Shown here piece by piece: positions 24,970 through 33,196 of a stretch of 57,169 nt of DNA. Position numbers and translations under genes: made by a program. The stretch's first letter is position 1, and the number at the start of each line of letters is the position of its first letter. The stretch comes from CAZGYE01 sp964530165 (GTDB taxonomy: Bacteria; Planctomycetota; Planctomycetia; Planctomycetales; Planctomycetaceae), in contig CAZGYE010000003.1 in assembly GCA_964530165.1 (NCBI GenBank), positions 1 to 57,169 on the forward strand, read 5' to 3'. The notes under the pieces were generated by a model. It was not told the origin of the DNA, ran no database searches, and was given only the letters and a program-made list of their open reading frames with translations.

Positions 24970-25017
24970 GACCGGTCGAAGACGGCCCGTGAGTCAGATC
25001 AAGCATGCGATCGGCTT

Positions 25018-26292
25018 TTATCTCAGAAAGAAGAAACGTTCGGCCTCGCGGACGGTTCTGGGGTCTTTTTTCCGCAGAGCCGCCAGGTGTTCTTTGCCTT
25101 TGACGACGTGCGGGGGCGTTTTGACGTTTCCGCCGGCGGGCGTGTCTTTTGTGCTGGCGAGCATGTACCGCACAATGGACCGCTTGATGGAGGGAATGTT
25201 GTACTCGTCGGCGCCGTAGAGCTTCATCAGGCGGTCCTGCACGCTCCAGTCTTTCCAGCGGGCCAGGTCGGCGATGACCAAATCGGCCAGTTTCGGACGG
25301 TCCAGCAGGATCCGCATCGACTGACGCAGCCGTTCCTTCTTGATGCGGCCGTCGCCGTAGGTCCACATGAACCGGAGCGCCTTCATGGCGGCATAGGTTT
25401 CGCTGAAGGGGATCTGCTTTTTTTGGCCTTTCTCATCGAGGACGAACTCACCGTTCTTGTCAACCACAGACGTGTTCCGGAGTTTCGTCAGGTCGACCAG
25501 GTCGAGTCCTTTCGCACCGGTCAGCAGCAGGTAGCCCGACATGACGCCTTCAATGCCCAGCCGGAAATCCGCTGTCGGCTCGGTGATTTTCTTTTCCATC
25601 AGCAGGGCGTCTTCCGGCGTGCCGCACAAACCGAGCAGTAAACCGTACAGACCGAGGCGGGTTTGCGGAGTCTCGGCGGCGACGACCCACTTGCGAATGC
25701 GCTCGCGCGGCATGATCTTCGACAGCGGCGCCATATCTTTGTACGGTGCGTTGGCGAATTCGGCGAACGCATCGTTTGCAATGAGTTGATCCGGGAACTC
25801 GAGGAACTTGAGGAAATAAGCCAGCCGTTTCTGCGTCGTCACTTCGGGAGACGGGGCCTGCGCGACGTAATTGAAACTGGTCTCGGTCACTTCCAGCGGG
25901 CGGCCCCACTCAATAACGGTTCCCATGATGCCCATCAGCATGAAGAGGTCGCCTTTCTGACCGGCACGATATCGAGCCAGTGCAACGCGGCCACCTTTCT
26001 TGAGAATCTCGTTTGCACGGCCCGTATTCTTCGCGGCCGTGTTCGTCACCGCAGGCCGCTTGACCACCTGGAGGACTTCGTACGTGGTGCTGCCCGGTTT
26101 CCCTTCAACGGCTTTCTGTCCTTCGACCCATTGCACCATCGCGACCGCGTCGGACTGAGCGACTTGCGCAGTCAACGTCAGCGACGGCGCCGAGCAGAAC
26201 GGACAACTGATAACCACTCGCGGCAACACACTCACCAGTGTCGGGACGGCCGCACAAACAAATGCAAGCCGGGCAATTCGCATCGTTTGCAT
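25018..26292 (-). CDS. Secreted CPFC-motif protein of unknown function
   Basis: A 424-residue protein with a signal peptide (ARLAFVCAAVPTLVSVLPRV) followed directly by SCPFCSAPSLTLTAQVAQSD, a CxxC-containing start I associate with planctomycete exported proteins. The region about 40-130 is beta-rich; the remainder looks like helical repeats similar to HEAT units (FLKFLEFPDQLIANDAFAEF, IKKERLRQSMRILLDRPKLA). No catalytic site is evident. ATGs at 26292 and 26283 are both possible starts. It converges with the preceding secreted-protein gene, with a REP-like element just upstream. Confidence 0.75.
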   Translation of the reverse strand: MQTMRIARLAFVCAAVPTLVSVLPRVVISCPFCSAPSLTLTAQVAQSDAVAMVQWVEGQKAVEGKPGSTTYEVLQVVKRPAVTNTAAKNTGRANEILKKGGRVALARYRAGQKGDLFMLMGIMGTVIEWGRPLEVTETSFNYVAQAPSPEVTTQKRLAYFLKFLEFPDQLIANDAFAEFANAPYKDMAPLSKIMPRERIRKWVVAAETPQTRLGLYGLLLGLCGTPEDALLMEKKITEPTADFRLGIEGVMSGYLLLTGAKGLDLVDLTKLRNTSVVDKNGEFVLDEKGQKKQIPFSETYAAMKALRFMWTYGDGRIKKERLRQSMRILLDRPKLADLVIADLARWKDWSVQDRLMKLYGADEYNIPSIKRSIVRYMLASTKDTPAGGNVKTPPHVVKGKEHLAALRKKDPRTVREAERFFFLR

Positions 26293-26306
26293 CTCCCCAT
26301 CGTCGG

Positions 26307-26383
26307 CGGAAAAGGGGACAGGTCCAATTTACCGGAACGGCCCGAAGGGTGCTTCGCACAAATTGGACCTGTCCCTTTTTCCG
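26307..26383. repeat. AAAAGGGGACAGGTCC palindromic repeat, copy 1
   Basis: A 77-base element with inverted ends AAAAGGGGACAGGTCCAATT and AATTGGACCTGTCCCTTTTT around a GC-rich core that itself folds. It is in inverse orientation to the copies at 36207-36284 and 57115-57169, and its core differs from theirs. It resembles REP-type elements mobilised by REP-associated tyrosine transposases, although no such transposase is in the window. Confidence 0.88.
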
Positions 26384-26445
26384 CCCTTTTTCGCCTGCGT
26401 CGTCGATCTCACACAACCGCTCTACGATGATAGCACAGATCGTGA

Positions 26446-26505
26446 GGATTGACGATTGACGATTCTCAATTGTCAATTGTTCGTTTTCAATTGACAATCG
26501 GCACT
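26446..26505. repeat. TTGACGATT/CAATTGTC hairpin repeat, copy 1
   Basis: Repeats of TTGACGATTGAC at the left pair with TCAATTGACAATCGG at the right. It overlaps the recJ stop codon, so the last dozen RecJ residues (about NASADCQLKTNN) are encoded by the element. Similar elements lie at 28331-28377 and 41186-41243. Confidence 0.7.
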
Positions 26506-28242
26506 CGCGTTCTGCCAGTCCTTGAGTTGAAGCTCGACGCTTTCCCGGCCCCGGAAGCGGTTGATCATCGGGGCAAAGCTGATGGAAAGCGGTCCGTTCG
26601 CGGCGGTGATTTCGTCGGCCCATTCGCCGCGGCCGAACGCGATCGCCCGCAGCGTCGTGCCGTGTTGCCGGACCATCAACGACAGGTGCCGCTCGCCTTC
26701 ACCCATCTTTCTCGGCGGCCCGGCCAGCTCGATCCGGCTGGCCGCGAAAACGGGCCGCGGATTCTTCTGTCCGAACGGTCCCAACCGGTCCAACTCTCTC
26801 ACCGCCCGATAGGTCACGTCGGCCAAGCGGACTTCCGCGTCCACCGGCAATTCCAAGTCGCGGCTGACGACCTCGTGATTCTCCGCCACGAACCGGCAAA
26901 ACGCCTCACGAAATGCGTCGATGCGATCCGCGTCGATCTTCAGCCCGGCCGCCTGCTTGTGCCCGCCGAACGACCGCAGCCGGTCCCGGCAGGACGCCAG
27001 ACCGGCATGCAGATCGAAACCGGCAAACGACCGCCCCGATCCCTGGCCACTGTTCGTCTGGCGATTCAGCGAGATTAAGACGGCTGGCTTCTCGAAGTGC
27101 TCGGCCACCCGGCTGGCGACAATCCCGATGACTCCAGCGTGCCAATCCTCGTACGCCAGAACCAATGCCGGCTGGTTCTGCCAGGATGGGTTCTCGGCAA
27201 CCAGTTCCTTCGCCTGTTTGAAGATTCGGCGTTCCACCGTCTGGCGGCTCTTATTCAGTTGGTCAAGATAGTCGGCCAGTGCGCCGGCCCGTTGGGGGTT
27301 TTCGGTGGTCAACAGTTCGACGGCCAGACGGGCCTGGCCCAACCGGCCGGCGGCGTTGATCCGCGGCGCCAGCACGAACCCGATGTCTTCGGCTGACAAC
27401 TGCTTTTTCTCATCCAGCCCGGCCGATTTCATCAGCGCAGTCAATCCCAGCGGTGCGCGCTCCGCCAGGCTGCCAAGTCCGTAACGAACCAGCACGCGGT
27501 TCTCGTCCAACAACGGTACGACGTCGGCCACGGTTCCGATGGCCGCCAGACTAACGGCGCTCTTGAGAAACTCGCGCATGCGAGGCGAGGCCTTCTTGCC
27601 GTCCCCCAACCGTTGGCAGATTGCCCACGCCAGTTTGAAGGCGACGCCCACACCACACAAATCGCCGAACGGATAGTCGGAGCCAGGCAAACGCGGATGA
27701 ACCAGACACGTTGCGGCCGGAAGCTGCTCCTCCATTTCGTGGTGATCGGTGACGATCAACTCCAGCCCAAGCTCTTCGGCCAGCTCGGCTTCCTCGATGC
27801 TGGAGATGCCGCAATCGACGGTGATCACCAGTTGATTGGAGTCCTCCTGGTGCAGCCCGCGGACGGCATCGCAGTTCAGCCCGTAACCTTCTTCCAACCG
27901 ATGCGGGATATAGTAATCGACGCGGGCGCCGAGCAGCTTCAGGCAATGCCACAACAGGCTGGTCGCGGTCACCCCGTCGACGTCGTAATCGCCATAGATG
28001 GTGATCTTCCGGTTTGCTTCCACGGCGGCGATCACTCGATCGGCCGCCTCGGCGATTCCCGGCAGCCGCTCCGGATCGTGCAGATCGACGAGCTTTGCAT
28101 TCAGAAACGCAGCCGCGTCCACCCCCGACGAAAAGCCGCGCGCCAACAATACCTGCGCCAACAACGGTGAAATCCGCAGCTCCCCGCTCAACCGGCGAAC
28201 CTGTGATTCATCGTGCGGCGAAAACCGCCAGACCTTTGGCAT
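26473..28242 (-). CDS. recJ: Single-stranded-DNA-specific exonuclease RecJ
   Basis: A 589-residue DHH/DHHA1 family exonuclease. Motifs: ITIYGDYDVDGVTATSLLW (motif I), LVITVDCGISS, LIVTDHHEME (motif III, DHH), then the LAPRINAAGRLG segment and the DHHA1 GGH motif (RSFGGHKQAAG). A C-terminal OB domain completes it (VRELDRLGPFGQKNPRPVFA). It degrades single-stranded DNA 5' to 3' in recombination and mismatch repair using Mn or Mg. Length agrees with RecJ (about 560-590). The C-terminal tail runs into a hairpin repeat, so the native stop was probably replaced by one inside the repeat. Confidence 0.95.
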   Translation of the reverse strand: MPKVWRFSPHDESQVRRLSGELRISPLLAQVLLARGFSSGVDAAAFLNAKLVDLHDPERLPGIAEAADRVIAAVEANRKITIYGDYDVDGVTATSLLWHCLKLLGARVDYYIPHRLEEGYGLNCDAVRGLHQEDSNQLVITVDCGISSIEEAELAEELGLELIVTDHHEMEEQLPAATCLVHPRLPGSDYPFGDLCGVGVAFKLAWAICQRLGDGKKASPRMREFLKSAVSLAAIGTVADVVPLLDENRVLVRYGLGSLAERAPLGLTALMKSAGLDEKKQLSAEDIGFVLAPRINAAGRLGQARLAVELLTTENPQRAGALADYLDQLNKSRQTVERRIFKQAKELVAENPSWQNQPALVLAYEDWHAGVIGIVASRVAEHFEKPAVLISLNRQTNSGQGSGRSFAGFDLHAGLASCRDRLRSFGGHKQAAGLKIDADRIDAFREAFCRFVAENHEVVSRDLELPVDAEVRLADVTYRAVRELDRLGPFGQKNPRPVFAASRIELAGPPRKMGEGERHLSLMVRQHGTTLRAIAFGRGEWADEITAANGPLSISFAPMINRFRGRESVELQLKDWQNASADCQLKTNN

Positions 28243-28330
28243 ATCGCAACACCTCGGGCAGCATCCGTTCTGTAGGTGATTGTGTCTGTTCTTGCCGCTG
28301 CATTACAGCAAGGCGCGCAGACCGTGTCAA

Positions 28331-28377
28331 AGGATTGACGATTGACAATCTTCAATCATCAATTGACAATCGTCACT
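28331..28377. repeat. TTGACGATTGACAAT hairpin repeat, copy 2
   Basis: A short inverted repeat with TTGACGATTGACAATC on the left and TTGACAATCGTCA on the right, directly left of the AAACCGAC element. It is AT-rich relative to its surroundings and lies between divergent genes (recJ and the next secreted protein), so it falls in their shared upstream region. Confidence 0.65.
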
Positions 28378-28385
28378 CCCTAGCC

Positions 28386-28482
28386 CGGATTGTTCATAGA
28401 AACCCAAACCGACGACTTGTCGTCGCTGGATGTGCCGTGAAACCCGTGGAATGCGACAACAAGTTGTCGGTTTGGGTATCAC
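28386..28482. repeat. AAACCGAC palindromic repeat, copy 2
   Basis: Arms CCAAACCGACGACTTGTCGT and CGACAACAAGTTGTCGGTTT surround a variable core (about 28425-28455). The flanking words TTCATAGAAACCC and GGGTATCAC are shared with the copies at 13431-13521 (inverted) and 42850-42947. It ends about 45 bases before the start of the next gene. Confidence 0.88.
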
Positions 28483-28528
28483 GACGCCAAAATCGAATAA
28501 AGATGGACAACCATACGGAGTTCCTACG

Positions 28529-29581
28529 ATGAACCGATTACGCCTTGCGATGATCACCATGAGTTGCTGCCTGCCGGTTCTGCCCGCCGCACAGGGAGCC
28601 GATTTTCAGATCACCGAGACCGACGAGCAGATCGAGATCGTCACGCCCCAGCTCGAAGCAGCCGTTCGCAAGAAGGGCTATGTGAGCGGCGTCGCTCGGC
28701 ATTCGTTTCTGGATAAGAAGACCGGGTTTCACGATGCAGGCTTCGGGCTGGACATCGTCGACTGGCTCATGGAACCGGTCACTGACGAGAAATCCGGCGA
28801 TCACCTCAAACCCCCGCTCGCTTACCACGCCGGCAACCTGTACCACGGCAAACGGTCGAAACGATCGATCGAAGGCCCGCAAATCTGCACCCAGGCCAAA
28901 CAGTTGGATCCGAAAATCATTCGCGGCAAGGATTTCGTAGCGATCAAACTGCAGTACAAATACCACATCGCCGCCATCGGCAAGAAAACGGGATCGACTT
29001 GGACGCAATGGCTCGTCTTTCCTGCCGGCAAACGGTATTTCATCTCGATGGACCGCATCGACAGCGTCAACTCCAGCGACGGCCTGTTTCTGCGGATTGA
29101 CATGCCGGGGCACATTCATCACAAGAAGGGTGACACTTTCAGCCACATCTACCTCAGCTACCACGACCTGACGAATCGCCCGCGGGGCGACGAACAGGGA
29201 GTTATTCCCACCTCGGTGTTCTTCAAGGACTTCCCGCCGGATGAATACCTGAACTATCGGCGTGACCGGGTCAAGACGCCGCCCCAGCGATTCATCCGCG
29301 CCTACCACCTGCGCGACGCGAAAAGCGGCAAACAGGGCCCGTGGCTGGCCGGCATGACGCTGGACCCGTCCGTCGTGCACGAAGCCTGGTGTCATCAGCG
29401 GGGGTATGTGTGCATGATCGAGGAGTTCGGCGGCCGGCCGATCAAAGCGGGCGAGTCGTTCAGTGCGGCGTTCCTCGTGGGCTATTTCGATTCGATCGAC
29501 GAGATGCACCAGGTCTACGATCAGCACAAAGGCCACACCGGGCTGGAAGTCACGACAGCCGGCTGGAAGCTGGTCAAGTGA
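28529..29581 (+). CDS. Secreted protein of unknown function, planctomycete type
   Basis: A 350-residue protein from the ATG at 28529, with a GGAG eight bases upstream. It starts with a signal peptide (LAMITMSCCLPVLPAAQGAD). The body is beta-rich, like a large beta-sandwich (WTQWLVFPAGKRYFISMDRI, SHIYLSYHDLTNRPRGDEQG), and ends in an alpha/beta segment with FSAAFLVGYFDSIDEMHQVY. I think of glycan-acting or galactose-mutarotase-like beta-sandwich proteins but see no conserved catalytic set. Single gene behind a palindromic repeat, followed by a toxin-antitoxin pair. Confidence 0.75.
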   Translation: MNRLRLAMITMSCCLPVLPAAQGADFQITETDEQIEIVTPQLEAAVRKKGYVSGVARHSFLDKKTGFHDAGFGLDIVDWLMEPVTDEKSGDHLKPPLAYHAGNLYHGKRSKRSIEGPQICTQAKQLDPKIIRGKDFVAIKLQYKYHIAAIGKKTGSTWTQWLVFPAGKRYFISMDRIDSVNSSDGLFLRIDMPGHIHHKKGDTFSHIYLSYHDLTNRPRGDEQGVIPTSVFFKDFPPDEYLNYRRDRVKTPPQRFIRAYHLRDAKSGKQGPWLAGMTLDPSVVHEAWCHQRGYVCMIEEFGGRPIKAGESFSAAFLVGYFDSIDEMHQVYDQHKGHTGLEVTTAGWKLVK

Positions 29582-29624
29582 CCCAGTTCGTGTGCGGGTC
29601 AATACAGCTCGGTGGTGTGTCGGT

Positions 29625-29653
29625 TTGACGTTTTGGCACTAAGTCGCTATAAT
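29625..29653 (+). promoter_or_regulatory. Near-consensus promoter of the toxin-antitoxin operon, apparently leaderless
   Basis: TTGACG (29625-29630) and TATAAT (29648-29653) are separated by 17 bases. The expected start of transcription, seven bases after the -10 box, is at 29660, the A of the antitoxin ATG. The mRNA would therefore have no leader and no Shine-Dalgarno site. None is visible in the sequence just before the ATG either. Confidence 0.78.
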
Positions 29654-29661
29654 GCCATTAT
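29649..29661. promoter_or_regulatory. Candidate antitoxin operator palindrome
   Basis: ATAATGCCATTAT is a perfect 13-base palindrome that covers most of the -10 box and the first two bases of the start codon. Ribbon-helix-helix antitoxins bind short palindromes at their own promoters, so this is the natural site for repression by the antitoxin or toxin-antitoxin complex. Binding here would block polymerase directly. Confidence 0.6.
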
Positions 29662-29893
29662 GAGGAGCAACCCCAAGAGAGCGACCATCTACTTCCATCC
29701 GACGCTCCACCGCGCACTGCGCCTGAAGGCTGCCGAGACCGACCGTTCGATGTCCGATTTGGTCAACGAGGCGGTGAAACTCAGTCTGGCTGAGGACGCA
29801 GACGACCTTGCGGCCTTCGACGAGCGGGCCGCCGAGCCCAACCTCGCTTTCGAGGACGTCGTCAGGGAGCTGAAGGACCGTGGAAAGCTATAG
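29660..29893 (+). CDS. Antitoxin with ribbon-helix-helix fold
   Basis: A 77-residue protein from the ATG at 29660. The N-terminal half (KRATIYFHPTLHRALRLKAA and then DRSMSDLVNEAVKLSL) is a ribbon-helix-helix DNA-binding unit: a beta strand with alternating Thr and Tyr/Phe, then two helices. The acidic C-terminal half (AEDADDLAAFDERAAEPNLA) is the flexible part that wraps the toxin. It sits immediately upstream of a RelE-like toxin with 14 bases overlap, the usual type II layout. It should neutralise the toxin and repress the operon. Confidence 0.88.
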   Translation: MRSNPKRATIYFHPTLHRALRLKAAETDRSMSDLVNEAVKLSLAEDADDLAAFDERAAEPNLAFEDVVRELKDRGKL

Positions 29894-30140
29894 GGTCGTC
29901 ATCAAGCCGTCCGCGGTGAAGGAGATCGAAGCGGTTGGCTCGAGAAAAGACCGTCGGCGGATCGTCGCCCGAATTCAAGCGATCGCCGAGAACCCTCGTC
30001 CGCACGGCTGCCAGAAGCTCTCGGGAGCGGAGAAATACTGGGTCCGATGTGGAAAGTACCGCATCGTGTACTCAATCGAGGACGATGTCCTCGTCGTTAT
30101 CGTGGTGAAGGTCGGGCACCGAAAGGACGTCTACCGATAG
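29880..30140 (+). CDS. RelE/ParE-superfamily toxin
   Basis: An 86-residue protein from a GTG at 29880, overlapping the antitoxin end by 14 bases. The RelE/ParE fold is seen in YRVVIKPSAVKEIEAV, the helix with RIVARIQAIAENPRPHGCQK, the KLSGAEKYWVRCGKYRIVYS hairpin and the C-terminal VVKVGHRKDVYR. The Arg in YWVRCGKYRIVY and the basic C-terminal HRKDVYR fit a ribosome-dependent mRNA interferase of the RelE type better than gyrase-targeting ParE, but this cannot be settled from sequence alone. Activity should be held off by the antitoxin just upstream. Confidence 0.88.
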   Translation: MESYRVVIKPSAVKEIEAVGSRKDRRRIVARIQAIAENPRPHGCQKLSGAEKYWVRCGKYRIVYSIEDDVLVVIVVKVGHRKDVYR

Positions 30141-30218
30141 GGCGCTGCACAACATCACGCGGGAGTCAACACGCATTTTCCTCGAGAAGCGAACATGTTT
30201 GGTGGCGAACACGTTTAG

Positions 30219-30247
30219 GATGGTGTGTTTCACACACCCTACCTGCT
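30219..30247. repeat. GTGTG/CACAC repeat family, partial copy 2
   Basis: A GGTGTGTTTCACACACCCTA arm ending in CCTGCT just before the trpF start matches the right arm of the 4889-4970 element. The left part (about 30180-30218) is only weakly similar, so the copy is partial or degenerate. It abuts the trpF ATG and leaves no recognisable ribosome site. Confidence 0.6.
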
Positions 30248-30913
30248 ATGTGGGTCAAGATCTGCGGAATCCGTGACGTCAACACCGCCGGGGAGGTTGC
30301 CCGGCTGGGGCCCGATGCGATCGGGCTGAACTTCTACGAGGCAACTCCGCGGTCCGTGCTGATCAAGACCGCTCGAGAGATTGTCCGCACACTGCCGGAG
30401 GGCGTCGAGCCGGTCGGACTCTTCGTGAACCACACGGTCGAGCAGATTCAGGAAACTTGTCGTCATTGCCAGGTTCGCACATTACAATTGCACGGGGATG
30501 AGCCTCCCGAGTTGCTTGCCGAGCTGCGAGAAGACCTTGCCGGCGCGAAACTCGTTCGGGCCTTTCGGGTCGGAGAGGAAGGTTTTGCGGACCTGGGCGA
30601 GTACCTGGAGAGCTGCCGGCGTCTCGGAGTCTCTTTGGATGCGTGTCTCGTCGACGCGCGGGTCGAGGGTGCATACGGCGGGACCGGGACGACCGTTTCG
30701 TGGGAGTTGCTCGCGCGCGAGTATCAGCGGGACGCATGGCCGCGACTCATCCTGGCGGGAGGTCTGGAGCCGGACAACGTTGCCGAGGCAATCCACGCAG
30801 TTCGGCCGTGGGGTGTCGACGTGGCCAGCGGTGTCGAGTCGGCTCCCGGAAAGAAGGACCTGGAACGGGTCAAACGGTTCATCGAGAATGCAAGGAACGC
30901 AAATCATGGCTGA
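30248..30913 (+). CDS. trpF: Phosphoribosylanthranilate isomerase
   Basis: A 221-residue TIM-barrel protein starting at the ATG at 30248 (MWVKICGIRDVNTAGEVARL). Family motifs: VKICGIR at the N-terminus with the catalytic Cys, GLNFYEATPRSV, LQLHGDEPPELL, DARVEGAYGGTGTTVSW and the phosphate-binding LAGGLEPDNVAEAI, then GVDVASGVESAPGKKD. It isomerises phosphoribosylanthranilate in tryptophan synthesis. It overlaps the DUF1015 gene by eight bases; no other trp gene is in the window, and no attenuator is visible. Confidence 0.95.
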   Translation: MWVKICGIRDVNTAGEVARLGPDAIGLNFYEATPRSVLIKTAREIVRTLPEGVEPVGLFVNHTVEQIQETCRHCQVRTLQLHGDEPPELLAELREDLAGAKLVRAFRVGEEGFADLGEYLESCRRLGVSLDACLVDARVEGAYGGTGTTVSWELLAREYQRDAWPRLILAGGLEPDNVAEAIHAVRPWGVDVASGVESAPGKKDLERVKRFIENARNANHG

Positions 30914-32213
30914 AGTACAACCGTTTCGAGGATTTCGCTTTTGCATGTCTCAAGTGGGGGATCTGTCCGACGTGACGGCCCCACCCTACGACGTGATCGA
31001 TCCTGAACAGCAGAAGGAACTTTACGAGCGTCATCCCTGCAACGTCGTGCGATTGATCCTCAACCGCGACGAGCCGGGGGATAAAGATGCCGAGGCTCGC
31101 TACCAGCGGGCCGCCGATTTCCTGAGACATTGGCAGCACGAGGGCGTCTTGACTCAGGAACGCGAAGAGGCACTGTACGTCTACCATCAGCTCTTCGATT
31201 GGGAAGGCGCGCATTACGTCCGCAAAGGGTTTCTCGGTCGAGGGCGGCTGGAGGAATTCGGCCGCGGCAACGTGTACCCGCACGAGCAGACCATGCCGGG
31301 ACCGAAAGCCGACCGGCTGGCGCTGACCAAAGCAACACGGATGAATCTCTCGCCGATCTTCGGATTGTTTCCCGATCCCGATGCCGGCGCGCAAACGCCG
31401 CTGGAAGAGGCAATCGTGGGGCAAACGGCCCTGGAAGCGACCGACCATCTGGGAGTCGTGCACCGCTTCTGGCCTGTTACGGATCACACGGCGATCAACC
31501 AGGTGCGCGACCGCTTGAAGGAGAAACCGATCTTCATCGCCGACGGCCATCACCGCTACGAAACAGCCGTGAACTATCGGAACTGGTTGGAGTCCCAAGG
31601 GCGTCTCGGCGGGCAGTCGGCGGCGGCGAACTTCGTGTTAATGATGTTTGTCGGCATGAGCGATCCCGGTCTGGCGATTCTGCCCACGCATCGCTTGATC
31701 TCAGGGCTCCCTGACATGACGGCGAACGACGTGCAAGCGGCCCTCGATGCGCACTTCGAGGTGGAAACCGTCGGCACCGGTGCGGACGCGGCCCGGCAAA
31801 CGTGGGAATTGATGCAAGCCGACGGCGGACAGAACGTATTCGGTTTCGGAACCGCCGCGGACGGCCGGTGGTTGTTCGCCCGACTGATGGACGCCTCACC
31901 CATGCAGACCCTGGCACCGGACCAGAGCGACGCGTGGCGCGGCCTGGGAGTGAGCATCTTGCACAGAATGGTGCTCGAAGACCTCATTCGGCAGAAGTCT
32001 CCCGCCGCCGAGCAGACATGCAGGTACGTCCACCTAATCGACGAGGTCATCGATTCGCAGGCGGCCCGATCTTGCCAACTGGCGTGTCTGGTGGCCCCGG
32101 CCAGTATCGAACACGTGGAAACAATCGCGTCACAATTCGAAAAAATGCCGCCCAAGAGCACCTATTTCTATCCGAAGCTGCTTTCCGGTTTGGTGTTACA
32201 TCCCCTCGAGTGA
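30906..32213 (+). CDS. DUF1015 family protein
   Basis: A 435-residue protein that matches the DUF1015 family along its length: VQPFRGFRF at the start, VTAPPYDVID, HPCNVVRLIL, GFLGRGRLEEFGRGNVYPHE, TMPGPKADRLAL, IFIADGHHRYETAVNY and the LPTHRLISGL segment. I recall the family as SerB-like or as an uncharacterised cytoplasmic protein conserved in many bacteria and archaea; no activity is firmly known to me. The ATG at 30906 overlaps the trpF stop, so the two are cotranscribed. The GHHRYET motif suggests a metal or phosphate site, but that is inference. Confidence 0.85.
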   Translation: MAEVQPFRGFRFCMSQVGDLSDVTAPPYDVIDPEQQKELYERHPCNVVRLILNRDEPGDKDAEARYQRAADFLRHWQHEGVLTQEREEALYVYHQLFDWEGAHYVRKGFLGRGRLEEFGRGNVYPHEQTMPGPKADRLALTKATRMNLSPIFGLFPDPDAGAQTPLEEAIVGQTALEATDHLGVVHRFWPVTDHTAINQVRDRLKEKPIFIADGHHRYETAVNYRNWLESQGRLGGQSAAANFVLMMFVGMSDPGLAILPTHRLISGLPDMTANDVQAALDAHFEVETVGTGADAARQTWELMQADGGQNVFGFGTAADGRWLFARLMDASPMQTLAPDQSDAWRGLGVSILHRMVLEDLIRQKSPAAEQTCRYVHLIDEVIDSQAARSCQLACLVAPASIEHVETIASQFEKMPPKSTYFYPKLLSGLVLHPLE

Positions 32214-32335
32214 TCCCGAGAGCGTGACGCCGCGGCTCGACCGGATGATGATGAACTTGAGAAGCGGCCGGTGCCCGCGTAACATGGAAGAGAGAACGAC
32301 CTCGCCAACAGCCAACAAAGGAGCTCGAGGCACTC

Positions 32336-32773
32336 ATGGCATCTGTGAAGACAATCTTGTTGATCGAGGACGATCGCGAAATTACGTCGACGATTCACGG
32401 CGTACTGGAAGCGGCCGGCTATCGGGTCGTCGAGGCCCTCAACGGCGTCGAGGGGCAGAAGCTGGCCGAATCGGAAAGCCCGGACCTCGTCATCACCGAC
32501 ATGATGATGCCGAGAATGGGCGGCTTCCCCGTCCTGGAGTTCCTCAAATCGCTGCCGAAACCGCCCCACGTGATCATGATTACCGCCAACGAAGGGGGCC
32601 GGCACAAAGCCTACGCCGAGATGCTCGGCGTCGATGACTACCTGCGTAAACCGTTTGCCATGGACGTGCTGCTCGACTCGGTCGAGCGTTCGCTCTCGCC
32701 TTCCGCTGGACCACCGCAGAAGCAGAAGTCGTCCAACAAGACCAAACGCGCTGCGAAAAAGAAAACCTCGTAG
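32336..32773 (+). CDS. Single-domain response regulator (receiver)
   Basis: A 145-residue protein with a CheY-like receiver: acidic pair in LLIEDDREIT, phospho-acceptor Asp near residue 55 in LVITDMMMPRMGG, Thr in IMITANEGG (residue about 83) and Lys in DDYLRKPF (about 104). An AAAGGAG ribosome site lies about 12 bases before the ATG. There is no output domain; instead a basic Lys-rich tail of about 25 residues (QKQKSSNKTKRAAKKKTS) follows, which might bind nucleic acid or a partner. No histidine kinase gene is nearby. Confidence 0.93.
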   Translation: MASVKTILLIEDDREITSTIHGVLEAAGYRVVEALNGVEGQKLAESESPDLVITDMMMPRMGGFPVLEFLKSLPKPPHVIMITANEGGRHKAYAEMLGVDDYLRKPFAMDVLLDSVERSLSPSAGPPQKQKSSNKTKRAAKKKTS

Positions 32774-32812
32774 AAACCCCGTTTCCCGCAGAAACCAGGT
32801 TTCTCAATCGCG

Positions 32813-33109
32813 TCACTCGACACCGAGATTCCGTTCGATGTTGCGAGCCTTCGGTGACATCAACCATTTCTTCAGGGGGTCGTTCTCGTTTTCAATGGGA
32901 CGGTCGCCGCGCCCCTCCTTGCCGACGAGAGCCCATTGATCGTCCTTGTCCTGCGTCGGATCCCGATAATCGGTCGGCCGGGGCTTGAACAGCTTCCACG
33001 TATCCCTGGAGGCGTCCTTGCCCGTATCAACCAGCGCACAGCCCGTCAGCAGCGACAACATCCCGGCCGCCGCTACGAAAAATAGGAATTTGTATCCCAT
33101 CGACGACAT
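32813..33109 (-). CDS. Small lipoprotein of unknown function
   Basis: A 98-residue protein with a lipoprotein signal peptide, FLFFVAAAGMLSLLTGCALV; the lipobox is LTGC with the acylated Cys near residue 24. The mature part is short and charged, with a conserved-looking WALVGKEGRGDRPIENENDP segment and DPLKKWLMSPKARNIERNLG at the end. Starts at 33109 (MSSMGYKF) or 33100 are both possible. It diverges from the PIG-L deacetylase gene. Such small lipoproteins are widespread in planctomycetes; the role is unknown. Confidence 0.75.
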   Translation of the reverse strand: MSSMGYKFLFFVAAAGMLSLLTGCALVDTGKDASRDTWKLFKPRPTDYRDPTQDKDDQWALVGKEGRGDRPIENENDPLKKWLMSPKARNIERNLGVE

Positions 33110-33196
33110 GATGATGGTTTGACGAGTCGGTGTTTTGGAGAAGAGAAGTGTGTCGGGGAATTATGCAGATTTCGGAAATCAGGTCTAGAGCAACTG

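Noticed and set aside
26105..26623. 172-codon minus-strand open frame overlapping the REP-like element and the recJ end
   Set aside because: It spans a palindromic element and antisense or out-of-frame parts of two genes; its protein has no domain character.
29612..29659. Longer antitoxin start at 29612
   Set aside because: These codons lie over the near-consensus promoter; the ATG at 29660 matches the predicted transcript start and the usual ribbon-helix-helix N-terminus.
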